Part shown: piece by piece, positions 16,725 through 24,162 of the stretch
How positions within the stretch are numbered: position 1 is the first letter of the stretch
Layout: the number at the start of each line of letters is the position of its first letter
Assembly: GCF_031998825.1 (NCBI RefSeq)
Contig: NZ_DAMACX010000023.1
Span: 1-64,000, forward strand
Reading direction: 5' to 3'
DNA from: Pseudescherichia sp031998825
GTDB lineage: Bacteria; Pseudomonadota; Gammaproteobacteria; Enterobacterales; Enterobacteriaceae
Length of the DNA: 64,000 bases
Made by a program: the position numbers and the translations under genes
Notes under the pieces: model-generated
Database searches by the model: none
What the model saw: the letters and a program-made list of their open reading frames with translations, nothing else
What the model was told of the DNA's origin: nothing

Positions 16725-16753
16725 TCTTTCTACCAAAACATCACGGAAATTAA
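15542..16753 (+). CDS. tnpB: TnpB RNA-guided endonuclease (OrfB)
   Basis: 403 residues with the full TnpB layout: N-terminal helix-turn-helix (MKRAYKYRFYPTPEQVELLAQTFGCVRFVYN), middle wedge domain (about 95-170), then a RuvC nuclease with all three acidic residues in place: D181 (GIDVGLKD), E265 (VCVESLKV) and D347 (DHDRDINATRN). A four-cysteine zinc finger (C318, C321, C337, C340) sits between the last two. Family members cut DNA guided by an RNA from the element's right end. The ATG at 15542 is chosen over an upstream TTG because MKRAYKYRFYPT is the standard start. The last ten codons appear to run past the element into host sequence. It looks intact. Confidence 0.95.
   Translation: MKRAYKYRFYPTPEQVELLAQTFGCVRFVYNSILRWRTDAWYERQEKTGYIQASARLTALKKEPEFAWLNDVSCVPLQQTLRHQQTAFSNFFAGRARYPTFKSKRHKQAAELTASAFKYRDGRLYMAKSKAPLDVRWSRPLPSTPSTVTISKDAAGRYFVSCLCEFEPVSLPISPKMVGIDVGLKDLFVTDTGFKSGNPRHTTKYAARLALLQRRLSKKARGSKNRAKARMKVARLHAKIADCRLDALHKATRKLINENQVVCVESLKVKNMIRNPTLSKAIADAGWGEFMRQLKYKAEWAGRSVVAIDPFFPSSKRCSCCGFTLQKMPLNVRKWYCPECGADHDRDINATRNIKAAGLAVLAHGEPVNPDPPKAAQVRLREVGIPALQVREQSIFLPKHHGN
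16600..16724 (+). ncRNA. Probable omega RNA scaffold overlapping the tnpB 3' end
   Basis: TnpB proteins use an RNA transcribed from the 3' end of their gene up to the element's right end, with the guide taken from flanking DNA. Here the segment holds nested stems (GGAGAGCC region, CCGCCTAAAGCGG, and CCCTTCAGGTCAGGG at 16701-16715) ending at GCAGTCAA. The guide would then begin at about 16725 (TCTTTCTACCAAAACATCAC). The 5' boundary is arbitrary. Confidence 0.45.
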
Positions 16754-16804
16754 ACGTTAGCATACTTGTGGGTAAGGCGACGATCTTTATTATCGCCCTT
16801 TCGC

Positions 16805-16835
16805 TTGACCTTGCCGCAGGGGCAGGGTTTAAGCT
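16805..16835 (+). promoter_or_regulatory. CueR-type cueO promoter
   Basis: A -35 TTGACC (16805-16810) and -10 TAAGCT (16830-16835) are separated by 19 bases, the long spacer typical of MerR-family activation. The near-perfect dyad ACCTTGCC / GGCAGGGT (16808-16828, 5-base centre) fills the spacer, as at E. coli copA and cueO. Copper-induced expression is inferred. Confidence 0.8.
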
Positions 16836-16869
16836 CAGGATACCGTTTGCCGACGATAAGGATTCGACT

Positions 16870-18417
16870 ATGCAACGCCGTGATTTTCTAAAATATTCCG
16901 CTGCGCTTGGGGCGCTCGGCGCGCTGCCGACGTGGGCGCGGGCAGCCGCAATGGGGCAGCAGGCTACGCTGCCGATACCCGACCTGCTCACTCCTGACGC
17001 CCAGAATCGCATCAGGCTTACCGTGCAGGCTGGCTCCTCTACCTTTGGTGATAAAACCGCCACGACCTGGGGCTATAACGGTAACCTGCTGGGACCTGCG
17101 CTTCAGCTGCGCCAGGGCAAGACGGTGAAGGTGGAGATCAATAACCGGCTGCGGGAGGAGACCACCGTTCACTGGCACGGGCTGGAGGTGCCTGGCGAGG
17201 TGGACGGCGGACCGCAGGGGGTCATCCCGGCGGGCGGCGCACGCGAAGTCATTTTTACTCCCGTTCAACGAGCGGCCACCTGCTGGTTCCACCCGCATCA
17301 GCATGGCAAAACCGGCCATCAGGTGGCGATGGGCCTGGCGGGGCTGGTGCTGATTGAGGATAACGAGAGCCGCATGCTGCGCCTGCCAAAGCAGTGGGGC
17401 ATCGACGACGTGCCGGTCATCGTGCAGGACAAGAGGCTGACCGCCGACGGCCAGATCGATTACCGGCTGGATGTGATGAGTGCGGCGGTGGGCTGGTTTG
17501 GTGAGACCCTGCTGGCAAACGGGGCGGTTTATCCTCAGCACGCGGCCCCGCGCGGCTGGCTGCGTCTGCGCCTGCTTAACGGATGCAATGCACGCACGCT
17601 CAACTTTGCCCTTAGCGATCGGCGACGGATGTACGTCATCGCCAGCGACGGTGGTCATCTGGCCGAGCCGATTGTGTTGACGGAGCTGCCGGTGCTGACC
17701 GGGGAGCGTTTTGAGGTGCTGGTGGATATCAGCGACGGCAAGCCGGTAGATCTGGTTACGCTACCCGTCAGCCAGATGGGGATGGCGCTGCCGCCGTTTG
17801 ATCAGCCGCACCCGGTACTGCGCATCCAGCCGCTGCGGGTCACCGCCTCCGGCACGCTGCCCGATACCCTGGTGAACGTCCCGGCACTGCCGGATCTCAC
17901 GGGCTTAACCCAGCGCATCTTCCGGCTGTCGATGGATCCGATGCTCGACATGATGGGCATGCAGGCCCTGAAGGATAAGTACGGCGACAAGGCAATGACC
18001 GGGATGCATCACGGCGGCATGATGGACCACATGAATATGAACATGGATCACGGCGGCCACGGCGGCGATTTCGACTTCCATAACGCCAACCGCATCAACG
18101 GCAAAGCCTTTGATATGAATAGCCCGCTGTTTGCCGCCGGGAAAGGGCAGTATGAGCGGTGGGTGATTTCAGGGGAGGGGGATATGATGCAGCACCCGTT
18201 CCATATTCACGGCACGCAGTTCCGCATTCTGTCAGAGAACGGCAAGCCGCCGGCGGCGCATCGTACGGGCTGGAAGGATACGGTAAACGTCTACGGCGCG
18301 CGCAGCGAGGTGCTGGTGAAGTTCGATCATGATGCCCCGAAGGAGCATGCCTATATGGCGCACTGTCATCTGCTGGAGCATGAGGATACCGGGATGATGA
18401 TGGGATTCACGGTATAA
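16870..18417 (+). CDS. cueO: Multicopper oxidase CueO
   Basis: Periplasmic cuprous oxidase protecting against copper. The 515 residues start with a Tat signal (MQRRDFLKYSAALGALGALP). Copper-ligand motifs appear in order: HWHGLE, WFHPHQHGKTGHQ, HPFHIHG, and the type 1 site HCHLLEHEDTGMM. The CueO-specific methionine-rich insert lies at about 355-400 (MTGMHHGGMMDHMNMNMDHGG). The ATG at 16870 matches the E. coli start; an open frame upstream overlaps the promoter and is not used. Monocistronic, with the tnpB element ending about 50 bases before the promoter region. Confidence 0.97.
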   Translation: MQRRDFLKYSAALGALGALPTWARAAAMGQQATLPIPDLLTPDAQNRIRLTVQAGSSTFGDKTATTWGYNGNLLGPALQLRQGKTVKVEINNRLREETTVHWHGLEVPGEVDGGPQGVIPAGGAREVIFTPVQRAATCWFHPHQHGKTGHQVAMGLAGLVLIEDNESRMLRLPKQWGIDDVPVIVQDKRLTADGQIDYRLDVMSAAVGWFGETLLANGAVYPQHAAPRGWLRLRLLNGCNARTLNFALSDRRRMYVIASDGGHLAEPIVLTELPVLTGERFEVLVDISDGKPVDLVTLPVSQMGMALPPFDQPHPVLRIQPLRVTASGTLPDTLVNVPALPDLTGLTQRIFRLSMDPMLDMMGMQALKDKYGDKAMTGMHHGGMMDHMNMNMDHGGHGGDFDFHNANRINGKAFDMNSPLFAAGKGQYERWVISGEGDMMQHPFHIHGTQFRILSENGKPPAAHRTGWKDTVNVYGARSEVLVKFDHDAPKEHAYMAHCHLLEHEDTGMMMGFTV

Positions 18418-18451
18418 AAAAGGCCGGATAACGTGAAACGTCAATCCGGCC
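18415..18451 (-). terminator. Terminator of gcd
   Basis: Read on the minus strand, GGCCGGAT / ATCCGGCC forms a stem followed by six T. It ends the gcd message in the convergent gap with cueO; on the plus strand there is no T tail. Confidence 0.75.
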
Positions 18452-18455
18452 CAGG

Positions 18456-18486
18456 TAGGCCCGGTAAGCATAGCGCCACCGGGCAT
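18456..18486 (-). repeat. REP element
   Basis: TGCCCGGTGGCGCTATGCTTACCGGGCCTAC on the minus strand matches the enterobacterial REP consensus. It lies between the gcd stop and its terminator. Confidence 0.85.
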
Positions 18487-18493
18487 TAACCTA

Positions 18494-20884
18494 TTACTTC
18501 GCGTCGTCAGGCAGCGCGTAGGCAACGATATAGTCGCCCATCTTGGTACCAAATGAACCGTGACCGCCCGCAGAGATGACAACGTACTGCTTGCCATTCA
18601 CTTCATAGGTCATCGGCGTCGCCTGGCCACCCGCTGGCAGACGGCCCTGCCACAGCTTCTCACCGTTGCTCATGTTGTAGGCGCGCAGGTAGTTGTCTGC
18701 GGTCGCCGCGATGAACAGCACGTTACCGGCGGTAGAGATCGGGCCGCCCAGCATTGGCATACCGGTAGTGAACGGTAACGGAATCGGCATCGGGAACGGC
18801 AGGCTATCCTGCGGAGTACCAATACGTTTTTTCCACACCACTTCATTGGTTTTCAGATCCAGCGCGGAGATGTAACCCCAGGCAGGCTGTTTACACGGCA
18901 GGCCAATCGGCGACAGGAACGGGTTCAGGGTCACACCGTACGGCACGCCGTACTGCGGCTGAATACCGGATTCAGAACCCGTACCCTGGCCATTTTCCGG
19001 CTCTTCCATCGGGTTACCCGGACCGCGTGGCATCAGCTTAGAGACAAACGGCAGCGCCATCGGGTTGGCAATCGCCACCTGACGGTTTGGATCGACAGAG
19101 ATACCGCCCCATTCGAACATCCCCAGGTTACCCGGGAAGACCAGCGTACCCTGCTCAGACGGCGGGGTGAAGATGCCTTCATAACGCAGGTTCTGGAAGA
19201 TCACGCGGCATACCAGCTGGTCAAACATGGTGGCACCCCACATGTCTGCCCCGCTCAGGTCTTTCTTCGGACGGAAGCTCAGATCGGAGAACGGCTGGGT
19301 TTTGGTAACGTAGTCACCTTTGGCCGCGCCCTGCGGAACCGGCTTCTCTGGCGCCGGGACAACCAGCTGACCGTTACGGCGATCCAACACGAAGATGTTA
19401 CCGGTTTTCGCCGGAGCATAGATTACCGGTACGGTTTGACCCTTAACGGTAATATCCGCCAGCGTCGGCTGGGACGGCATATCCATATCCCACAGATCGT
19501 GGTGTACGGTCTGATAGCTCCACGCCAGTTTACCGGTGGTGGCGTTCAGGGCCACGATAGAGCTGGCATAACGCTCCTGCTCCGGTGTGCGGTTACCGCC
19601 CCAGATGTCTGGCGTGGTGACGCCCATCGGCAGATAGACCAGATCCAGCTTGGCATCATAGGCCGCAGGTGCCCAGGAGTTCGGCGAGTTCGGCGTGAAG
19701 TGATGCTCGTCCGCCGGAATAGCGTTCGGATCTTTCGCGCCCGGATCGAAGGCCCACAGCAGCGCCCCGGTGTTGATGTCGAAGCCGCGAATAACGCCAG
19801 ACGGCTCACGGGTAGAGTAGTTATCGGTTACCGCACCGGCAATAACAATCACCTTATCGGTAACGATCGGCGGCGAGGTCGGCTCGTACATGCCTGGCGT
19901 CGTGACCGGCATGTTGGTCTGCAGGTTCAGAATGCCTTTGTTAGCAAAGGAGTCGCACAGCTTGCCGTTGTCGGCGTTGACGGCGAACAGACGGCCATCG
20001 TTTACCGGCAGAATGATACGGCGTGGGCAGTTGGCCACAACGTCCGGGCTGGCATTGGTGGCGTTCGCCTCATGGTAAGAGACGCCGCGGCAGGTGACGT
20101 GCTGGAACGACGGATTGGTGTTCAGCTGCGGATCGAAGTGCCACTTCTCTTTACCCGTTGCGGCATCCAGGGCAAATAGACGCTGGTGCGCGGTGCAGAG
20201 GAACAGCGTATCGCCAACCTTAATCGGCGTGACTTCGTTAGTGATCTCACCCGGGTCGTTTGGCAGCTTCAGATCGCCAGTGCGGAATACCCAGGCCTCT
20301 TTCAGATTGTGCACGTTATCGGCGTTAATCTGCTTCAGCGGGGAGTAGCGCTGCCCCTCCTGGTTACGACCGTAGGCCGGCCAGTCGGCGTCTGCTACCT
20401 GGGAAATAGGTGCGGCAGGCGTCGCATCAGCGCTCAGCGTACCGTTGATCTCCTGCGGATCGTTAAAGGCCGCCCAGGTCAGCATCCCACCGGTGATCAC
20501 CAGCGCTACCAGCAGCGCGGCGACCGCACCGTTGGCAGGGACGATCAGGCGACGCCAGACAAACGGCAGCACCAGCCAGATGCCAAAGAAGACGAGGATG
20601 TCGCTGCGCGGCGTGAGTGCCCAGAAGTCAAAGCCGACTTCCCAGACGCCCCAGATCATGGTGCCGAGCAGGAGCACAGCATAGAGCCAAAGCGCCGCGC
20701 GCTTGCTACGCCACAGCAGCCAGGCGACGCCAAGCATCAGAAGACCGGCGACAGGGTAGTACCAGGAGCCGCCAACGGCGACCAGCCAGACTCCCCCTAT
20801 CAGGAGGAATAGCCCGCATAGTGCTGCAAACAGGGCTGTTAACGTCACGAGCACGCGCGACGTCCGAGCTTTTGTTTCTGCCAT
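18494..20884 (-). CDS. gcd: PQQ-dependent membrane glucose dehydrogenase
   Basis: Oxidises glucose to gluconolactone on the periplasmic side of the inner membrane and passes electrons to ubiquinone. Of 796 residues, about the first 140 form five membrane segments; the remainder is an eight-bladed PQQ propeller (WPAYGRNQEGQRYSPLKQI, TCRGVSYHE, YQTVHHDLWDMDMPSQPTL, GGHGSFGTKMGDYIVAYALP). Activity needs PQQ; no pqq genes lie in this window. The promoter has a perfect TATAAT (minus strand 20933-20928), and a CRP site covers its -35 region, implying repression by cAMP-CRP. Confidence 0.97.
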   Translation of the reverse strand: MAETKARTSRVLVTLTALFAALCGLFLLIGGVWLVAVGGSWYYPVAGLLMLGVAWLLWRSKRAALWLYAVLLLGTMIWGVWEVGFDFWALTPRSDILVFFGIWLVLPFVWRRLIVPANGAVAALLVALVITGGMLTWAAFNDPQEINGTLSADATPAAPISQVADADWPAYGRNQEGQRYSPLKQINADNVHNLKEAWVFRTGDLKLPNDPGEITNEVTPIKVGDTLFLCTAHQRLFALDAATGKEKWHFDPQLNTNPSFQHVTCRGVSYHEANATNASPDVVANCPRRIILPVNDGRLFAVNADNGKLCDSFANKGILNLQTNMPVTTPGMYEPTSPPIVTDKVIVIAGAVTDNYSTREPSGVIRGFDINTGALLWAFDPGAKDPNAIPADEHHFTPNSPNSWAPAAYDAKLDLVYLPMGVTTPDIWGGNRTPEQERYASSIVALNATTGKLAWSYQTVHHDLWDMDMPSQPTLADITVKGQTVPVIYAPAKTGNIFVLDRRNGQLVVPAPEKPVPQGAAKGDYVTKTQPFSDLSFRPKKDLSGADMWGATMFDQLVCRVIFQNLRYEGIFTPPSEQGTLVFPGNLGMFEWGGISVDPNRQVAIANPMALPFVSKLMPRGPGNPMEEPENGQGTGSESGIQPQYGVPYGVTLNPFLSPIGLPCKQPAWGYISALDLKTNEVVWKKRIGTPQDSLPFPMPIPLPFTTGMPMLGGPISTAGNVLFIAATADNYLRAYNMSNGEKLWQGRLPAGGQATPMTYEVNGKQYVVISAGGHGSFGTKMGDYIVAYALPDDAK

Positions 20885-20927
20885 AGAAAGACACTCTTCT
20901 TAATGTTTAATATTTTGATAGCAATTA

Positions 20928-20956
20928 ATTATAGGATTTAACAAGTGTGACAGTCA
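20928..20956 (-). promoter_or_regulatory. gcd promoter
   Basis: On the minus strand TATAAT (20933-20928) lies 44 bases before the gcd ATG. The -35 position (20956-20951, TGACTG) is weak and lies inside the CRP box. Confidence 0.6.
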
Positions 20957-20961
20957 TCACA
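20946..20961. promoter_or_regulatory. CRP binding site in the gcd-hpt intergenic region
   Basis: TGTGA-CAGTCA-TCACA has both consensus half sites at the correct spacing. It overlaps the gcd -35 region, which fits repression of gcd by cAMP-CRP as known in E. coli. Confidence 0.75.
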
Positions 20962-21004
20962 TATTTGGCTTTTATTAACTCCACGCCCTAAGAAAAGCAT
21001 TTGC

Positions 21005-21013
21005 TGATATAAT
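21005..21013 (+). promoter_or_regulatory. hpt extended -10 promoter
   Basis: TGATATAAT combines the TGn extension with a consensus TATAAT, followed by a GC-rich discriminator (GGCGCGC). There is no clear -35. It is about 70 bases before the hpt start. Confidence 0.6.
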
Positions 21014-21089
21014 GGCGCGCTAATGAATTGATGCCGGAACAGACACTATCCGCATCAAGTGAGTGGTTACAAAATCAAACGGTTAGCAT

Positions 21090-21632
21090 ATGAAACATAC
21101 TGTTGAAGTGATGATCCCGGAAGCGGAGATCAAAGCGCGTATTAGTGAACTGGGTCGTCAAATCACCGAACGCTATCAGGAGAGCGGCAGCGAAATGGTG
21201 CTGGTGGGCCTGCTGCGCGGCTCGTTTATGTTTATGGCCGATCTGTGTCGCGAAGTGCAGGTCCCGCACGAGGTCGATTTTATGACCGCCTCCAGCTACG
21301 GCAGCGGTATGTCCACCACCCGTGACGTAAAAATTCTCAAGGATCTGGACGAAGACATTCGCGGGAAAGATGTGCTGATCGTCGAAGATATTATCGACTC
21401 CGGGAACACCCTCTCTAAAGTGCGTGAGATCCTCAGCCTGCGCGAGCCGAAGTCGCTGGCGATCTGTACCCTGCTGGATAAACCATCGCGTCGCGAGGTA
21501 GAGGTGCCGGTAGAATTTATCGGCTTCTCGATCCCGGACGAGTTTGTCGTGGGGTACGGCATCGACTATGCCCAGCGCTATCGCCATCTGCCCTATGTAG
21601 GCAAAGTGGTGCCGCTGGAAGAGCAGGCATAA
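21090..21632 (+). CDS. hpt: Hypoxanthine phosphoribosyltransferase
   Basis: Purine salvage enzyme making IMP (and GMP) from the base and PRPP in the cytosol. It has 180 residues, two more than E. coli. The PRPP-binding loop is DVLIVEDIIDSGNTL (about 99-113) and the flexible loop SSYGSGMSTTRDVK is intact. Divergent from gcd and convergent with can. Confidence 0.97.
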   Translation: MKHTVEVMIPEAEIKARISELGRQITERYQESGSEMVLVGLLRGSFMFMADLCREVQVPHEVDFMTASSYGSGMSTTRDVKILKDLDEDIRGKDVLIVEDIIDSGNTLSKVREILSLREPKSLAICTLLDKPSRREVEVPVEFIGFSIPDEFVVGYGIDYAQRYRHLPYVGKVVPLEEQA

Positions 21633-21636
21633 AAAA

Positions 21637-21666
21637 GCCCGGCGGCGTTTACGCCTTACCGGGCCT
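21637..21666. repeat. REP-like palindrome between hpt and can
   Basis: GCCCGGCGGCG-TTTA-CGCCTTACCGGGC sits between the two convergent stops and is preceded by an A-run; it may act as a terminator for can on the minus strand. Confidence 0.7.
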
Positions 21667-21692
21667 GACAAACGCGTGCCGCTCTGGCACGC

Positions 21693-22355
21693 TTATTTGT
21701 GATTAATATGCTTCTGGCTGATGTTGGACACGCCCTTGCGATAGCCCTGTTCAAGGGTGTCGCGGCTGGTTGCGGTCACGTCGAGATCGCGCAGCAGGCC
21801 GTCGTGAATACCGTAGGCCCAGCCGTGGATAGTGACATTTTGCCCACGTTTCCATGCCGACTGCATGATGGTTGAGTGGCCCAGGTTATAGACCTGCTCC
21901 ATCACGTTCAGCTCGCAGAGGGTATCGAGGCGACGCTCTTCCGGCATTTCGCTCAGCAGCGCGTTGTGCTTGAGCCAGATGTCACGAATGTGCAGCAGCC
22001 AGTTGTTGATCAGCCCCAGCTCCGGGTTCTCAACCGCGGCCTGTACGCCGCCGCAGCCGTAGTGGCCGCAGATGATGATGTGCTCGACTTCCAGCACGTC
22101 CACCGCGTACTGCACGACCGACAGGCAGTTCAGATCGGTATGGATAACCAGGTTGGCTACGTTACGGTGAACGAAGAGCTCGCCCGGCTCCAGGCCGGTC
22201 AAACGCTCGGCGGGAACGCGGCTGTCAGAGCAGCCGATCCACAGGAAGCGTGGCTTCTGTGCCTTAGCCAGGGTCTCGAAGAATCCGGGATCCTCTTCCA
22301 CCAGCATTTTTGACCATAGTGCATTGTTACTGATGAGTGTATCTATATCTTTCAT
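21693..22355 (-). CDS. can: Beta-class carbonic anhydrase
   Basis: Zinc enzyme giving bicarbonate for biosynthetic carboxylations. At 220 residues it equals E. coli Can. The zinc ligands are C42, D44 (WIGCSDSRVP), and H98 and C101 (ICGHYGCGG). The ATG at 22355 (MKDIDTLISNN) is chosen as in E. coli; the frame extends 19 codons upstream without support. Divergent from yadG. Confidence 0.97.
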   Translation of the reverse strand: MKDIDTLISNNALWSKMLVEEDPGFFETLAKAQKPRFLWIGCSDSRVPAERLTGLEPGELFVHRNVANLVIHTDLNCLSVVQYAVDVLEVEHIIICGHYGCGGVQAAVENPELGLINNWLLHIRDIWLKHNALLSEMPEERRLDTLCELNVMEQVYNLGHSTIMQSAWKRGQNVTIHGWAYGIHDGLLRDLDVTATSRDTLEQGYRKGVSNISQKHINHK

Positions 22356-22463
22356 GGCGGTTAACGACCTGTAACCAAGTAATAGCGTTGAGCTAATATA
22401 GGTCAACTCCATTTAATTTTAAACCACACATAGAGTGTCAGAAAAAAAGGTAAGCGAAACGAC

Positions 22464-23390
22464 ATGACCATTGCACTGGAGCTTGAGCAGCTTAAAAAAA
22501 CCTATCCGGGCGGCGTCCAGGCGCTGCGCGGCATTGATTTAAAAGTAGAAGCGGGTGACTTCTACGCGCTTCTGGGACCCAACGGTGCGGGTAAATCGAC
22601 CACTATCGGCATCGTCAGTTCGCTGGTAAATAAAACCTCGGGACGGGTCAGCGTCTTTGGCTACGACCTGCAAAAGGACGTAGTAAATGCCAAACGTCAG
22701 CTTGGCCTGGTGCCGCAGGAGTTCAACTTTAACCCCTTTGAGACCGTGCAGCAGATCGTCGTTAACCAGGCGGGCTACTACGGCGTCGAGCGCGCTGATG
22801 CGCTGATCCGCAGTGAAAAGTACCTGAAGCAGCTCGATCTGTGGGAAAAACGCAACGAAAAGGCGCGGATGCTCTCCGGCGGGATGAAACGCCGTCTGAT
22901 GATTGCCCGGGCGCTGATGCATGAGCCCAAGCTGCTGATCCTCGACGAGCCAACCGCTGGGGTAGACATTGAGTTACGCCGCTCTATGTGGGGCTTCCTG
23001 AAAGATTTGAACGCCCAGGGGACGACCATTATCCTTACCACCCACTATCTGGAAGAGGCGGAGATGCTCTGCCGCAACATCGGCATCATCCAGCACGGTG
23101 AGCTGGTGGAAAACACCTCCATGAAGTCGCTGCTGGCCAAGCTGAAATCTGAGACCTTTATCCTCGATCTGGCGCCGAAAAGCCCGCTGCCGAAGCTGGA
23201 AGGTTACCAGTACCGGCTGGTAGATACCTCAACTCTGGAGGTTGAGGTGCTGCGCGAGCAGGGGGTTAACAGCGTATTCAGCCAGCTGAGCGCCCAAGGC
23301 ATTCAGGTATTAAGCATGCGTAACAAAGCCAACCGTTTAGAAGAGCTGTTTGTCACGCTGGTACACAATAAAAAAGGAGACCACGCATGA
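22464..23390 (+). CDS. yadG: ABC-2 type transporter ATP-binding protein YadG
   Basis: 308-residue ATPase with Walker A GPNGAGKST (about 39-47), Q-loop LGLVPQEFNF, signature LSGGMKRRL, Walker B LLILDEPTAG and switch histidine LTTHYLEE. The C-terminal 80 residues are a family-specific domain of unknown role. It pairs with the membrane protein YadH, which it overlaps by 4 bases (ATGA). The exported substrate is not known. Confidence 0.95.
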   Translation: MTIALELEQLKKTYPGGVQALRGIDLKVEAGDFYALLGPNGAGKSTTIGIVSSLVNKTSGRVSVFGYDLQKDVVNAKRQLGLVPQEFNFNPFETVQQIVVNQAGYYGVERADALIRSEKYLKQLDLWEKRNEKARMLSGGMKRRLMIARALMHEPKLLILDEPTAGVDIELRRSMWGFLKDLNAQGTTIILTTHYLEEAEMLCRNIGIIQHGELVENTSMKSLLAKLKSETFILDLAPKSPLPKLEGYQYRLVDTSTLEVEVLREQGVNSVFSQLSAQGIQVLSMRNKANRLEELFVTLVHNKKGDHA

Positions 23391-24157
23391 TGCAGCTCTA
23401 CTGGGTCGCGCTAAAGAGTATCTGGCACAAAGAGATCCAGCGCTTTATGCGCATCTGGATCCAGACTCTGGTTCCGCCAGTGATCACTATGACCCTCTAC
23501 TTCATCATCTTCGGCAATTTGATCGGGTCGCGAATTGGGGAGATGCACGGCTTCACCTACATGCAGTTTATCGTTCCCGGCCTGATCATGATGGCGGTGA
23601 TCACTAACGCCTATGCCAACGTGGCCTCGTCGTTCTTCAGCGCCAAGTTCCAGCGTAACATTGAAGAGCTGCTGGTGGCCCCGGTGCCGACCCATGTGAT
23701 CATTGCCGGCTACGTCGGCGGCGGCGTGGCGCGCGGGCTGTGCGTTGGCGTGCTGGTTACGGCGGTGTCGCTCTTCTTCGTGCCGTTCCAGGTGCATTCA
23801 TGGCTGTTTGTCGGCCTGACCCTGCTGCTGACGGCGATCCTCTTCTCGCTGGCGGGCCTGCTGAACGCCGTATTCGCCAAGACCTTTGACGATATCAGCC
23901 TGATCCCGACCTTCGTGCTGACGCCGCTGACCTACCTCGGCGGGGTGTTCTACTCTCTGACCCTGCTGCCGCCGTTCTGGCAGGGGCTGTCGCACCTCAA
24001 CCCGATCGTCTACATGATCAGCGGCTTCCGCTTCGGCTTCCTCGGCATTATCGACGTGCCGCTGGTGATGACTATTGGCGTGCTGGCGGTGTTTATCGTC
24101 GCGTTCTACCTGCTCTGCTGGTATCTGATCCAGCGTGGACGTGGCCTGCGTAGCTAA
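23387..24157 (+). CDS. yadH: ABC-2 type transporter permease YadH
   Basis: 256-residue inner-membrane protein with six hydrophobic segments and the ABC-2 pattern (GFTYMQFIVPGLIMMAVITN, PLTYLGGVFYSLTLLPPFWQ, HLNPIVYMISGFRFGFLG). It forms a putative exporter with YadG, perhaps for a lipid or polysaccharide; this is inferred from the family. yadE begins 5 bases after its stop. Confidence 0.95.
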   Translation: MMQLYWVALKSIWHKEIQRFMRIWIQTLVPPVITMTLYFIIFGNLIGSRIGEMHGFTYMQFIVPGLIMMAVITNAYANVASSFFSAKFQRNIEELLVAPVPTHVIIAGYVGGGVARGLCVGVLVTAVSLFFVPFQVHSWLFVGLTLLLTAILFSLAGLLNAVFAKTFDDISLIPTFVLTPLTYLGGVFYSLTLLPPFWQGLSHLNPIVYMISGFRFGFLGIIDVPLVMTIGVLAVFIVAFYLLCWYLIQRGRGLRS

Positions 24158-24162
24158 TTCCA

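Noticed and set aside
14900..16870. A tnpA (Y1 transposase) partner next to tnpB
   Set aside because: No frame near tnpB shows the HUH and tyrosine motifs of TnpA; the flanks are yacC, speE and cueO.
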